This document shows, in pieces, positions 56,115 through 64,000 of a DNA stretch of 64,000 nucleotides (its first letter is position 1; each line of letters starts with the position of its first letter). The notes under the pieces were generated by a model. That model made no database searches, had not been told where the DNA came from, and worked only from the letters and a program-made list of their open reading frames with translations. A program made the translations under genes and the position numbers. This stretch comes from Pseudomonas fluorescens (GTDB taxonomy: Bacteria > Pseudomonadota > Gammaproteobacteria > Pseudomonadales > Pseudomonadaceae). The stretch covers positions 558,001 through 622,000 of the forward strand of contig NZ_CABVIR010000003.1 of NCBI RefSeq assembly GCF_902498065.1. The letters run 5' to 3'.

Positions 56115-57222
56115 TGCGAAAGGCCAGTTGTTCGATGGTCTGGGTCGCGTGCTCGGCTTCTTCGCGGGCCTTGAGAATCACGCCGTGATGTTCCGACTTG
56201 CTGCACACCGGGTCGGCGTTGCTGGCGTCACCCGTGAGCATGAATGCCTGGCAACGGCAGCCGCCGAAGTCCTTCTCTTTTTCGTCGCACGAGCGGCATG
56301 GCTCGGGCATCCAGTCGTAACCGCGAAAGCGGTTGAAGCCAAACGAGTCGTACCAGATGTGCTGCATGCTGTGATCGCGCACGTTGGGAAACTGTACAGG
56401 CATCTGTCGGGCGCCATGACACGGCAGCGCAGTTCCGTCTGGCGTGACTGTCAGAAAAATACTGCCCCAGCCATTCATGCAGGCTTTCGGGCGTTCTTCG
56501 TAGTAGTCCGGCGTGACGAAAATCAGCTTGCACGGATGCCCTTCGGCTTCGAGTTTGGCGCGGTATTCGTTGGTGATGCGTTCGGCGCGGACCAGTTGTT
56601 CCTTGGTTGGCAACAGTCCGACCCGATTGAGCTGCGCCCAACCGTAAAACTGGCAGGTGGCGAGTTCGACGAAGTCCGCCTCAAGGGCGATGCACAGCTC
56701 GATGATCCGGTCGATCTTGTCGATGTTGTGCCGATGGGTGACGAAATTCAGCACCATCGGATAGCCATGAGCCTTTACCGCGCGAGCCATTTCCAGCTTC
56801 TGCGCGAAAGCCTTTTTCGAGCCGGCCAGCAAGTTGTTCACTTGCTCGTCGCTGGCCTGGAAGCTGATCTGTATATGGTCCAGGCCGGCCTTCTTGAAGT
56901 CGCTGATTTTCTGCTCGGTGAGGCCTATGCCGGAGGTGATCAGGTTGGTGTAGAAACCCAACTTGCGCGCTTCGGCAATCAGCTCGGCGAGGTCCTGGCG
57001 CACCAGCGGTTCTCCGCCGGAAAAGCCCAGCTGCGCGGCGCCCATTTCCCGCGCTTCGCGGAACACTTTGATCCACTGCTCGGTGCTCAGCTCTTTGCCT
57101 TGCTCGGCAAAATCCAGCGGATTGGAGCAGTACGGGCATTGCAACGGGCAGCGGTAGGTCAGTTCGGCCAGCAGCCACAGCGGCAGACCGATTTCCGGTT
57201 TGGGCGGTAACGTGTCTGACAC
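56080..57222 (-). CDS. pqqE: PQQ biosynthesis radical SAM protein PqqE
   Basis: A 380-residue radical SAM enzyme that links Glu and Tyr of the PqqA peptide. The SAM-cluster motif is CPLQCPYC within [19 protein letters not shown]; the C-terminal SPASM region has CRSC and GGCRCQAF. The start is set at GTG 57222, four bases after the pqqD stop; longer extensions overlap pqqD completely. PqqD carries PqqA to PqqE. Confidence 0.93.
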   Translation of the reverse strand: MSDTLPPKPEIGLPLWLLAELTYRCPLQCPYCSNPLDFAEQGKELSTEQWIKVFREAREMGAAQLGFSGGEPLVRQDLAELIAEARKLGFYTNLITSGIGLTEQKISDFKKAGLDHIQISFQASDEQVNNLLAGSKKAFAQKLEMARAVKAHGYPMVLNFVTHRHNIDKIDRIIELCIALEADFVELATCQFYGWAQLNRVGLLPTKEQLVRAERITNEYRAKLEAEGHPCKLIFVTPDYYEERPKACMNGWGSIFLTVTPDGTALPCHGARQMPVQFPNVRDHSMQHIWYDSFGFNRFRGYDWMPEPCRSCDEKEKDFGGCRCQAFMLTGDASNADPVCSKSEHHGVILKAREEAEHATQTIEQLAFRNERNSRLIAKS

Positions 57223-57226
57223 GGAA

Positions 57227-57502
57227 TCAGGCAAGTTCGATCCAGTGCTGAGCACGGGCGACCTCCATGAATTGCTCGATGTCGTCACCGAGCTCCGGCA
57301 CGCCGGGGAACTGCGCGTCCAGTTCGGCGATGATCGCCGCGACATTACGTTCACCGTCGATCAAACCACCGATCAGCGCGGCGCTTTCATTGAGCTTGAT
57401 CATGCCTTCCGGGTAGAGCAGCACATGGCCTTTCTGCGCCGGTTCGTACTGAAAACGGTAGCCGGGGCGCCAGGTCGGGGTCTTGCTGCGATCGAAACTC
57501 AT
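57227..57502 (-). CDS. pqqD: PQQ peptide chaperone PqqD
   Basis: A 91-residue RiPP recognition element that binds PqqA and delivers it to PqqE. The segment [26 protein letters not shown] is diagnostic. It overlaps pqqC by four bases and precedes pqqE. Confidence 0.95.
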   Translation of the reverse strand: MSFDRSKTPTWRPGYRFQYEPAQKGHVLLYPEGMIKLNESAALIGGLIDGERNVAAIIAELDAQFPGVPELGDDIEQFMEVARAQHWIELA

Positions 57503-58251
57503 AAGGTGATTCCTTTATGCCAGACCCGTTGCTCGGTCACGCTGTGATACGGCGGGCGTTTCAGTTCGTAGGCCATGCTCATGGCATCGAGCATGCTCCA
57601 AAGAATGTCCAGTTTGAACTGGAGAATTTCCAGCATGCGCTCCTGGCTGTCCCGCGTCGTGTAGTGCTGCAACGTGATCGCCAGACCGTGTTCCACGTCG
57701 CGGCGCGCCTGGCCCAGGCGGGTGCGGAAATATTCGTAACCGGTCGGGTCGATCCACGGGTAATGCTGCGGCCAGCTGTCTAGGCGCGATTGGTGGATCT
57801 GCGGCGCGAACAGCTCGGTCAGTGAGCTGCTGGCGGCTTCCTGCCAATTAGCCCGGCGGGCGAAATTGACGTAGGCGTCCACGGCGAAACGTACGCCGGG
57901 CAGCACCAGTTCCTGGGAGCGCAGTTGATCCGGGTCGAGGCCGACGGCTTGGCCCAGACGCAACCAGGCTTCGATACCGCCGTCTTCACCGGGGGCGCCG
58001 TCATGGTCGAGCAGGCGTTGAATCCACTCGCGGCGGATCTCGCGGTCCGGGCAATTGGCAAGGATGGCGGCGTCCTTCAGGGGAATGTTCACCTGATAGT
58101 AGAAGCGGTTTGCGACCCAGCCCTGGATCTGCTCGCGGGTCGCCCGGCCTTCATACATCGCCACGTGGTACGGGTGATGGATGTGGTAGTAGGCGCCCTT
58201 GGCGCGCAGGGCCACTTCGAATTCGGCGGGGGACATTGCGGTGTCAGTCAT
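57499..58251 (-). CDS. pqqC: Pyrroloquinoline-quinone synthase PqqC
   Basis: A cofactorless oxidase of 250 residues that performs the final ring closure and oxidation to PQQ. The sequence matches the family, with [25 protein letters not shown] at the start of the helical bundle. It is separated from pqqB by a REP pair, so its expression may be partly uncoupled from pqqAB. Confidence 0.95.
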   Translation of the reverse strand: MTDTAMSPAEFEVALRAKGAYYHIHHPYHVAMYEGRATREQIQGWVANRFYYQVNIPLKDAAILANCPDREIRREWIQRLLDHDGAPGEDGGIEAWLRLGQAVGLDPDQLRSQELVLPGVRFAVDAYVNFARRANWQEAASSSLTELFAPQIHQSRLDSWPQHYPWIDPTGYEYFRTRLGQARRDVEHGLAITLQHYTTRDSQERMLEILQFKLDILWSMLDAMSMAYELKRPPYHSVTEQRVWHKGITL

Positions 58252-58301
58252 TTCGGTCTCCGGGTGCAGCCGGTGGATTTTGTGGCGTCTGGATCGGCCT
58301 C

Positions 58302-58366
58302 ATCGCCAGCAGGCTGGCTCCCACAGTTGATCGCATTCCCCTGTGGGAGCCAGCCTGCTGGCGATA
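58302..58366. repeat. REP pair inside the pqq operon (pqqB-pqqC)
   Basis: Facing REPs CATCGCCAGCAGGCTGGCTCC and GGAGCCAGCCTGCTGGCGATAG around a spacer of about 25 bases. Confidence 0.92.
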
Positions 58367-58389
58367 GACCGTGCAGCGGTCTCGATGCC

Positions 58390-59301
58390 CTACAACACAA
58401 TACTCATGCCGTCATACGCCACTTCAACATCACGCCGAACCAGCTCGGCACGCTCCGGCGAATCCTCATCAAGGATCGGGTTGGTGTTGTTGATGTGAAT
58501 AAGCACCTTGCGCTGCTTGGGCAACTGTTCCAGCACTTCCAGCATACCGCCGGGGCCGTTCTGCGCCAGGTGACCCATCTCCCGGCCGGTGCGGGTGCCG
58601 ACGCCACGGCGCTGCATTTCGTCGTCGTCCCACATCGTGCCGTCCACCAGCAGGCAGTCGCTGCCGGCCATGATCTCCAGCAGCGGCGCGTCGACCTTGC
58701 CCAGGCCCGGCGCGTAGAACAGCTTGCCGCCGGTACTCAGGTCTTCAACGATCAACCCGATGTTGTCGCCCGGATGCGGGTCGAAGCGGTGCGGCGAATA
58801 CGGCGGCGCAGCGCTGCGCAGCGGCAGAGGGGTGAAACGCAGGCTCGGGCACGCCGGGATGGTGAAGCTTTGGTCGAGCTCGATGCGGTTCCAGTTCAGC
58901 CCGCCGTTCCAGTGGGTCAGCATGGTGAACAATGGGAAACCGGTGCTCAGGTCTTCATGGACCATGTCGGTGCACCAGACGTTGTGCGGGCAACCCTCGC
59001 GCAGGCTGAGCAGGCCGGTGGTGTGATCGATCTGGCTGTCCATCAGGATGATCGCGCTGATGCCGGTATCGCGCAGGGCGCGGCCCGGTTGCATCGGGGT
59101 GAAACTCTGGAGCTGGGCACGGATGTCCGGCGAGGCGTTGCACAGCACCCAGTTCACGCCGTCATCGGAAATCGCGATGGACGATTGGGTCCGCGCCTTG
59201 GCGTTCAGGCTCCCGTCGCGAAAACCCGCGCAGTTCACGCAGTTGCAGTTCCACTGGGGGAAACCGCCGCCAGCGGCGGAACCTAGAATCTGGACAAACA
59301 T
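58390..59301 (-). CDS. pqqB: PQQ biosynthesis protein PqqB
   Basis: A 303-residue metallo-beta-lactamase-fold protein that hydroxylates the crosslinked intermediate. The N-terminal [15 protein letters not shown] with its Cys residues, a metal-site SQIDHTTGL and the NNTNP near the C-terminus fit PqqB. It follows pqqA after the terminator hairpin. Confidence 0.95.
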   Translation of the reverse strand: MFVQILGSAAGGGFPQWNCNCVNCAGFRDGSLNAKARTQSSIAISDDGVNWVLCNASPDIRAQLQSFTPMQPGRALRDTGISAIILMDSQIDHTTGLLSLREGCPHNVWCTDMVHEDLSTGFPLFTMLTHWNGGLNWNRIELDQSFTIPACPSLRFTPLPLRSAAPPYSPHRFDPHPGDNIGLIVEDLSTGGKLFYAPGLGKVDAPLLEIMAGSDCLLVDGTMWDDDEMQRRGVGTRTGREMGHLAQNGPGGMLEVLEQLPKQRKVLIHINNTNPILDEDSPERAELVRRDVEVAYDGMSIVL

Positions 59302-59325
59302 GGGTGCTCCATCATTTCAACGCTG

Positions 59326-59356
59326 AAAATAAAAACGCCTCGGCAAACCGAGGCGC
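59326..59356 (-). terminator. Attenuator-like terminator between pqqA and pqqB
   Basis: On the minus strand CGCCTCGG-TTTG-CCGAGGCG then TTTTTATTTT, starting 19 bases after the pqqA stop. A partial stop here would make pqqA transcript more abundant than pqqB-E. Confidence 0.88.
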
Positions 59357-59373
59357 TGAACGGCAGGACAAAC

Positions 59374-59448
59374 TTAGCGGCTTGCGAAGTACATGGTGAC
59401 TTCAAAGCCGATACGCAGGTCGGTGTAAGCAGGTTTGGACCAGGACAT
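59374..59448 (-). CDS. pqqA: PQQ precursor peptide PqqA
   Basis: A 24-residue peptide, MSWSKPAYTDLRIGF..., with the conserved E16 and Y20 (E-V-T-M-Y) that become PQQ. AGGAG lies seven bases ahead of the ATG. The upstream region has a CTATA-TG-TATAG symmetry near 59484-59495 that may be part of the promoter. It is the substrate for PqqD/E. Confidence 0.95.
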   Translation of the reverse strand: MSWSKPAYTDLRIGFEVTMYFASR

Positions 59449-59603
59449 GGGAGCGCTCCTTCAGGTGATGGGACGGTTGAGATCTATACATATAGTCCAC
59501 CTCCAGCCGGAGATGTTCAGATAGTTAGGTGGCTATGTTACTCAAAATTACAGAGCGATTGGCCTGCAATCTCGGAAAAAGCTAATTGCAGCAGCGGTAA
59601 TGA

Positions 59604-62030
59604 TCATTTTGTCACTTGCCAAGGTGCTTGCGGTTCCGAACTGCTGGCCAGACCGCGCCAGCCGCCTTCGGCGTTCTTCAGTCGATAGGCGGCGGCCAGC
59701 AGGGCGGAGCGGTCGGTGGCCAGAATCGATAAGGTCAGCTGCGACAGGTAATCCGACGAGCGGCCGGCCAGCGTGCCTTGCCAGAGCAGTTCGGCAGCCT
59801 GGGCCAAGGGTAAGGCGGCTATGTCGAATTGATCGGCCAACGCCTGGCGCTGGGCGATGAACGCCGCCTCGTCGATCCCTTCGACCAATCCGGGCAGGTC
59901 GCTCAGGAAGCACTCCATGTGTTCCAGCAACTTCAATGGCGAGGTGCCCGGAGACTGCACGCCAAGCAGGATTCCGGTCTGCCCGTGGATCTGACGCAGT
60001 GCGCTGAACACCGCGTAACCCAATTGCAGCTCCACGCGCAGGCGCTGATAGATCGGCGTCTGACAGACAAGCGCCAACAAACGCCAGGCGGCTTCGTCGC
60101 AGATGTCCTGGGTAGCTGTCGGACAGAACAGCAACAACGCATGTTCGCGGGAGTCGGTGTCGAGCGTTGTCCACAGTCGCTGCGAGTTGATCGAGACCGG
60201 CGTGGACGGTTGGGTGTCGGCAACGCCTGGCACCCGGCTCAGGGCCAAACCCATGGCTGCTTGAGTGTGTGCTGAAAGGCCTGTTGCCAGACCGTCCCAG
60301 CGCGCACTTGACCATAGCTGCTGCAGGTCTTCAGAGACACCGCTGCGCTCAAGGAGAAGATTGGGCAGTGCCTTGAGCAGGTGTTTAATCGGGATCAACG
60401 CAGGGCTTTTCGGTTCTTCCTGTGAGAAATCGCTGGCAGGTTGTGTCAGCTCTTTCTGTGCATGTGCGAGAACGCTCGGCATCGGTTCCTGCAGCCCCGT
60501 CATCTTCAGCAGCCATTCATTGCCCGATGCGCTGAAGGAAAAGTCGACGCCTGCCTGACGCGCTTCCTCGCGCAGTGGCTGCAGGCTGTTTTCCAGACGC
60601 TGTTGAAGGTGCCGATGAGGTTCGGCCTCGAGCCGCCAACGCAAATAAATCGCGCCTTCAGCGGTGTTATCCGGCAAAGCCTGGCTGAATTGCATTGGAG
60701 AACTTTCACGACGGCTGCGCGAACGGTCCTGGGCAAATGTGCGCAAGCCACGGTGCTTGCTGGTTTGCCCGCGAATCAGCCCGGCGTTTTGCGGCGGCGC
60801 TTCGGTGCGCAAGAAAGGATTCGGTGCCGGCAGTTGCCAGTCACCGCTGAAGTTATCCACAGCGCCGATTTTCTTCAGGATGCCCTTGAGCGCTGCAACG
60901 CCTTGCTCGGACAAGCCTGTTTCCAGCTGTTCGCTGTCGAGTCGGGCCAGTTGCAGCGCACCGCTGATTTGTTGCTGGCGCTGAAGCACGACCGCGTACT
61001 CTTCACGCAGAGCGGCCCAGTCTTGCTGCGAAGCAAAAAAGCCCAGCCAATCCAGCAGCTTCTCGTGCAGCACGCTCGCCGATGCGGTCGTTGTGAATTC
61101 AACGTGCAGCACGGCTTGTCCGGCAAATTGGTAGAGCAGCTCAGCGTTCAAGTGCTCAGCCAAGCCGCGTGCGCGCAATTCAGCCAGCAGCCCGCCGGGT
61201 TTCGAGGCGTTCAAACAATGGCACAGAAACGCCATGGCTTCGGTCGAAGAAGTGGGCAGCGATTCGAAGGTAAACAGCAGATCAAGCCTGCGTTCGTTCA
61301 GCTGTTGATAACTCGCGCCCGAAGATTCCATCAGCGGCACAGGCGCCTGTTGCGGGACGATTACTCCCACGGGGATCGCCGCGCCGAAACTCAGTGCCAT
61401 TTGCTTCAGCTCTTCGATACTTTGCGGGCCGGCCAGGCTCAGCGTCATCTGCCCGGTCTGATAAAACCGTTGATGGAAATCTTTCAACGCATTCTGAAAC
61501 TCTGGCTTCGGAACCGGCAGGCTGTCGCGGTTGCCAGCATGAAAGCCGCGCAACGGATGAGTTGGCGAAAGTCCATCGAACAGCGCCAGTTGCTGTTGTG
61601 CCGTCGCGTCCTGCGACCAGGCAACAAACTCTGCCTGCAACACTTCCCGTTCCCGCTGCTGATCGTCCGGATTCATACGCGGGTGAGCGAGCATGTCCGA
61701 CAGACGCTCCAGCCCACCGCTGAATGCCTGAGGCGGCAGTTCAAAAAAGAAGTCGGTGGTGCGCTCGCTGGTCCGCGCATTCACCTGCCCGCCATGACCT
61801 TGCACGTAGGCCATCAGCCCTTGTTCCGCAGGAAAACGCTCGGTACCGAGAAACAACAGGTGTTCAAGAAAATGCGCCAGGCCGGGCCATGCCAGCGGCA
61901 CATCATGACTGCCGGCAGCGACCCGCAACGCGGCCGCACAACGCTTCAGATTCGGGGCGTGACGCAGCGTCACCCGCAAGCCGTTGGCCAGGATTTCAGT
62001 GTGAGGGCGAGGGGGATTCAGCGCAGGCAT
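59604..62030 (-). CDS. pqqF: PQQ biosynthesis peptidase PqqF (M16)
   Basis: An 808-residue inverted-zinc metallopeptidase. The HxxEH motif is HFLEH near residue 55, with a Glu expected about 75 residues on. Three further M16 domains follow without the motif. PqqF is thought to cut the crosslinked PqqA. It lies upstream of pqqA, as in other fluorescent Pseudomonas, with a 155-base gap that can house the pqqA promoter. The start is ATG 62030 in place of GTG 62036. Confidence 0.92.
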   Translation of the reverse strand: MPALNPPRPHTEILANGLRVTLRHAPNLKRCAAALRVAAGSHDVPLAWPGLAHFLEHLLFLGTERFPAEQGLMAYVQGHGGQVNARTSERTTDFFFELPPQAFSGGLERLSDMLAHPRMNPDDQQREREVLQAEFVAWSQDATAQQQLALFDGLSPTHPLRGFHAGNRDSLPVPKPEFQNALKDFHQRFYQTGQMTLSLAGPQSIEELKQMALSFGAAIPVGVIVPQQAPVPLMESSGASYQQLNERRLDLLFTFESLPTSSTEAMAFLCHCLNASKPGGLLAELRARGLAEHLNAELLYQFAGQAVLHVEFTTTASASVLHEKLLDWLGFFASQQDWAALREEYAVVLQRQQQISGALQLARLDSEQLETGLSEQGVAALKGILKKIGAVDNFSGDWQLPAPNPFLRTEAPPQNAGLIRGQTSKHRGLRTFAQDRSRSRRESSPMQFSQALPDNTAEGAIYLRWRLEAEPHRHLQQRLENSLQPLREEARQAGVDFSFSASGNEWLLKMTGLQEPMPSVLAHAQKELTQPASDFSQEEPKSPALIPIKHLLKALPNLLLERSGVSEDLQQLWSSARWDGLATGLSAHTQAAMGLALSRVPGVADTQPSTPVSINSQRLWTTLDTDSREHALLLFCPTATQDICDEAAWRLLALVCQTPIYQRLRVELQLGYAVFSALRQIHGQTGILLGVQSPGTSPLKLLEHMECFLSDLPGLVEGIDEAAFIAQRQALADQFDIAALPLAQAAELLWQGTLAGRSSDYLSQLTLSILATDRSALLAAAYRLKNAEGGWRGLASSSEPQAPWQVTK

Positions 62031-62078
62031 GAGCACTTCCAGAACAGGGAAGCGCTAATGCTAGCGGATAACGGTCGA

Positions 62079-62873
62079 TCAGCGCTTGTTCAACTCGCCG
62101 TAAAGCTCCGGGCGGCGATCGAGGAAGTAGCGATTGGCCGCGCGGGAATCGACCATTAACTGGCGATCCAGCTCACCGACAATCAGTGCCTCATCAAGAC
62201 CGGCCTGGGCGATGCGGCTGCCATCCGGTGCGGCGATGCTGCTTTGGCCGCAGTAGTGGATCTCGCCTTCATTGCCGCAATAGTTGGCATAAGCCACGTA
62301 ACACTGGTTTTCGAAGGCCCGGGCGCGCACGGTGACGTCGGCGACGAAGTCGTAAGGAATCATGTTCGCTGTCGGCACCAGAATCAGCTCGGCGCCGGCC
62401 AGGGCCAGGCGCCGCGCATTTTCCGGAAACTCAACGTCATAGCAAATCAGGAAACCCAGCTTCCAGCCGTTGAGCTCCACCAGCGGAAAATCACCCTGCC
62501 CGGCGCTGAACATCGAGTGATCGAGGTCGCCGTACAGATGAGTCTTGCGGTAGTTGCACAGGCGCTCGCCATTGGCGTCGATCAGTTGCACGGCGTTGTA
62601 GATCTGCCCGTCCTCGGTGCGCTCGGGGTAGCCATACAAAATGGCGATCCCCGCGGTCTTGGCAATGCGCGCTATTTGTTGCGCCGACTCACCGTTGTGC
62701 ACCTCCGCCAGCACGCTGACGGCATCGACACCGATGTTGTAGCCCGTCAGGAACATCTCCGGCAGCACCAGCAAATCGGCGCCTTTCGCTTCCAGCGCCA
62801 GTTGATGCAGGCGTTGCAGATTGCCGGCGACGTCCAGGGGCAGCGGTGGACATTGGTAAAGGGCTACGCGCAT
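62079..62873 (-). CDS. davA: 5-aminovaleramide amidohydrolase (nitrilase family)
   Basis: A 264-residue carbon-nitrogen hydrolase. The Glu-Lys-Cys triad is visible as E39 (LPEMF), K110 (NYRKTHLY) and C144 (ICYDVEFPE). The neighbour is a flavin lysine monooxygenase-like gene, and in P. putida the pair next to pqqF are davA and davB, which turn lysine to 5-aminovaleramide and then 5-aminovalerate. The assignment leans on this context; similar proteins have been called R-amidases. Confidence 0.85.
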   Translation of the reverse strand: MRVALYQCPPLPLDVAGNLQRLHQLALEAKGADLLVLPEMFLTGYNIGVDAVSVLAEVHNGESAQQIARIAKTAGIAILYGYPERTEDGQIYNAVQLIDANGERLCNYRKTHLYGDLDHSMFSAGQGDFPLVELNGWKLGFLICYDVEFPENARRLALAGAELILVPTANMIPYDFVADVTVRARAFENQCYVAYANYCGNEGEIHYCGQSSIAAPDGSRIAQAGLDEALIVGELDRQLMVDSRAANRYFLDRRPELYGELNKR

Positions 62874-62885
62874 TTGGAACTCCTT

Positions 62886-63998
62886 TTACTCGGGCAGGGC
62901 GATCGGACCGATCTCGTTGAACACATCTCCTGGACCCGGGTTCTCGGCGTGAGTTTCACCGCCGAAGTGTTTCATGATGCCCCACACCGCATTGAGAGAG
63001 GTCTGCACCGCGCCTTCGACCCACGCCGGCGTCCACGAAACGTCGTCGCCCGCGATGAAAATCCCGCGTTGTTCGGCCGGCATCTCCGCCTGCATGAAGT
63101 GTGCGTACATGCGCTGGTTGTAGCGATAGTGGCCGGGCAGTGCGCCTTTGAAAGCCCCGAGGAAATGCGGGTCGGCTTCCCACGACACGGTGATCGGATC
63201 GCCGATGATTCGCGCCGCAATATCGACTTTCGGGTAGATTTTTTTCAGCGCGTTCAAGGCCAGTTCGACGCGTTTTTCCACCGGGTGCGGCAGCATTTTC
63301 AACGCGTCGCTCATCCACGAGTACGACAGGCAAATCACGCCCGGTTTGTCGTCGCCATTGTCGAACAGGTAGGTGCCACGGGTCAGGCGATCGGTGAGGG
63401 TCATGCTCATCAGGTCGCGACCGGTTTCCGGGTCCTTGTCCTTCCAGAACGGGCGGTCGACCATCACGAAGGTTTTCGACGATTGCATGTAGCGGGTGCG
63501 GTCGAGGGCCATCCACATCTTTTGCGAAAACAGCGTTTCGTCGCACTCGATCTGCGTGGTCAGCAACCAGCTCTGGCAGGTGGTCAGCACTGCCGCGTAC
63601 TCGCGGGTGTCGCCGTTGTTATCGGTGACCGCAAAACGGCCGTCCGGGGCGTGAGCGATTTTTTTAACCCCGGAGCGTGGCGCGCCTCTGTGCAGCGACT
63701 TGAGGCTGGTGCCTTCGGGCCAGTGCACGCAACGTTCCGGCACATGACGCCAGATGCCTTGCGGCACTTGTTCGACGCCGCCGACGACCAGATGTTGGTG
63801 ATCGTCGCAGTTGGTCATTACGACGCGGAAGATTTCCAGCATCGAGTTCGGGAAGTCCGAGTCCCAGCCGCCGGTGCCGAAACCGACCTGGCCGAACACT
63901 TCGCGGTGATGGAACGAGAGCTTGGCGAAGGCTTCGGAGGTGGCGACGAAGTCGTAGAAGGTGCGGTCGTCCCACAGCGGAACCAGGGTGTTCCACAA
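62886..63998 (-). CDS. davB: L-lysine 2-monooxygenase (C-terminal part)
   Basis: The C-terminal 370 residues of a flavin monoamine oxidase family protein; the N-terminus and start lie beyond the right edge. The FAD-contact end motif IFIAGDDVSWTPAWVEGAVQTSLNAV is intact. With davA 12 bases downstream on the same strand it should oxidatively decarboxylate lysine to 5-aminovaleramide. A tryptophan 2-monooxygenase is the main alternative because the folds are alike; the davA partner favours lysine. Confidence 0.83.
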   Translation of the reverse strand: MWNTLVPLWDDRTFYDFVATSEAFAKLSFHHREVFGQVGFGTGGWDSDFPNSMLEIFRVVMTNCDDHQHLVVGGVEQVPQGIWRHVPERCVHWPEGTSLKSLHRGAPRSGVKKIAHAPDGRFAVTDNNGDTREYAAVLTTCQSWLLTTQIECDETLFSQKMWMALDRTRYMQSSKTFVMVDRPFWKDKDPETGRDLMSMTLTDRLTRGTYLFDNGDDKPGVICLSYSWMSDALKMLPHPVEKRVELALNALKKIYPKVDIAARIIGDPITVSWEADPHFLGAFKGALPGHYRYNQRMYAHFMQAEMPAEQRGIFIAGDDVSWTPAWVEGAVQTSLNAVWGIMKHFGGETHAENPGPGDVFNEIGPIALPE

Positions 63999-64000
63999 CT

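Noticed and set aside
4329..58366. Repeated GTGGGAGC..GCTCCCAC sequences as a CRISPR array
   Set aside because: They occur as isolated inverted pairs in intergenic gaps, not as regularly spaced direct repeats; they are REPINs.

Overview
The window is a GC-rich chromosomal segment from a fluorescent Pseudomonas, most likely of the P. fluorescens or P. putida group. Three things point there: the gene order (soxBDAG-purU-fdhA; fecIR-receptor; exonuclease-CBS protein-glcB; bioBFHCD-fadE genes; pqq cluster with davBA), which as I recall it matches P. putida and partly P. aeruginosa; the many paired REP elements of the type (G)TGGGAGC..GCTCCCAC; and an rsmY small RNA gene with a GacA box. This assignment is from memory and was not checked by any search.

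Layout. 1-7.5 kb: sarcosine oxidase (soxB partial, soxD, soxA, soxG), purU and fdhA, a one-carbon module that turns sarcosine into glycine and disposes of the formaldehyde, with a REP pair in three of its gaps. 7.5-10 kb: two minus-strand orphan Rhs-core/variable-tip ORFs plus the leader of a lost third. 10.2-12.5 kb: a secreted DUF2780 protein, a PlsC-like acyltransferase and a retropepsin-like protein. 12.6-19.2 kb: creBCD, bracketed by three further Rhs-tip ORFs. 19.2-25.5 kb: a GST, then a TonB receptor/FecR/FecI iron uptake unit with a PepSY protein. 25.8-31.5 kb: DnaQ-like exonuclease, CNB/CBS/DUF294 protein, receiver protein, malate synthase G. 32-38.6 kb: ACT-domain regulator, RarD, SrkA kinase, PhoX phosphatase, ModE, ComF. 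38.7-43.3 kb: biotin operon. 43.4-51.2 kb: a small flagellar-rod-like protein, three tandem acyl-CoA dehydrogenase paralogues and a diguanylate cyclase. 51.2-54.2 kb: rsmY, a LysR regulator, a class III aminotransferase and a Pmp3-like peptide. 54.3-64 kb: S9 peptidase and pqqEDCBAF, preceded upstream by davA and a truncated davB (lysine to 5-aminovalerate).

The most unusual material is the set of Rhs-tip cassettes. Five intact ORFs and one remnant, in three places and two sequence families, all lie on the minus strand. Each carries the same 16-bp inverted repeat (ideal form CTATCAG-AA-CTGATAG on the plus strand) at a fixed 68-70 bp upstream of its start codon, although the leader between the repeat and the ribosome binding site differs between the families. 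Each cassette ends in a different AT-richer tip and none has room for an immunity gene. One tip looks like an exotoxin A-type ADP-ribosyltransferase; another carries three PPxY motifs.

Regulatory features read from the sequence include a PsrA-type operator on a strong sigma-70 promoter ahead of the first acyl-CoA dehydrogenase, the GacA box and eight GGA motifs of rsmY, an attenuator-like hairpin after pqqA, and a cluster of four DnaA-box-like sequences before rarD.
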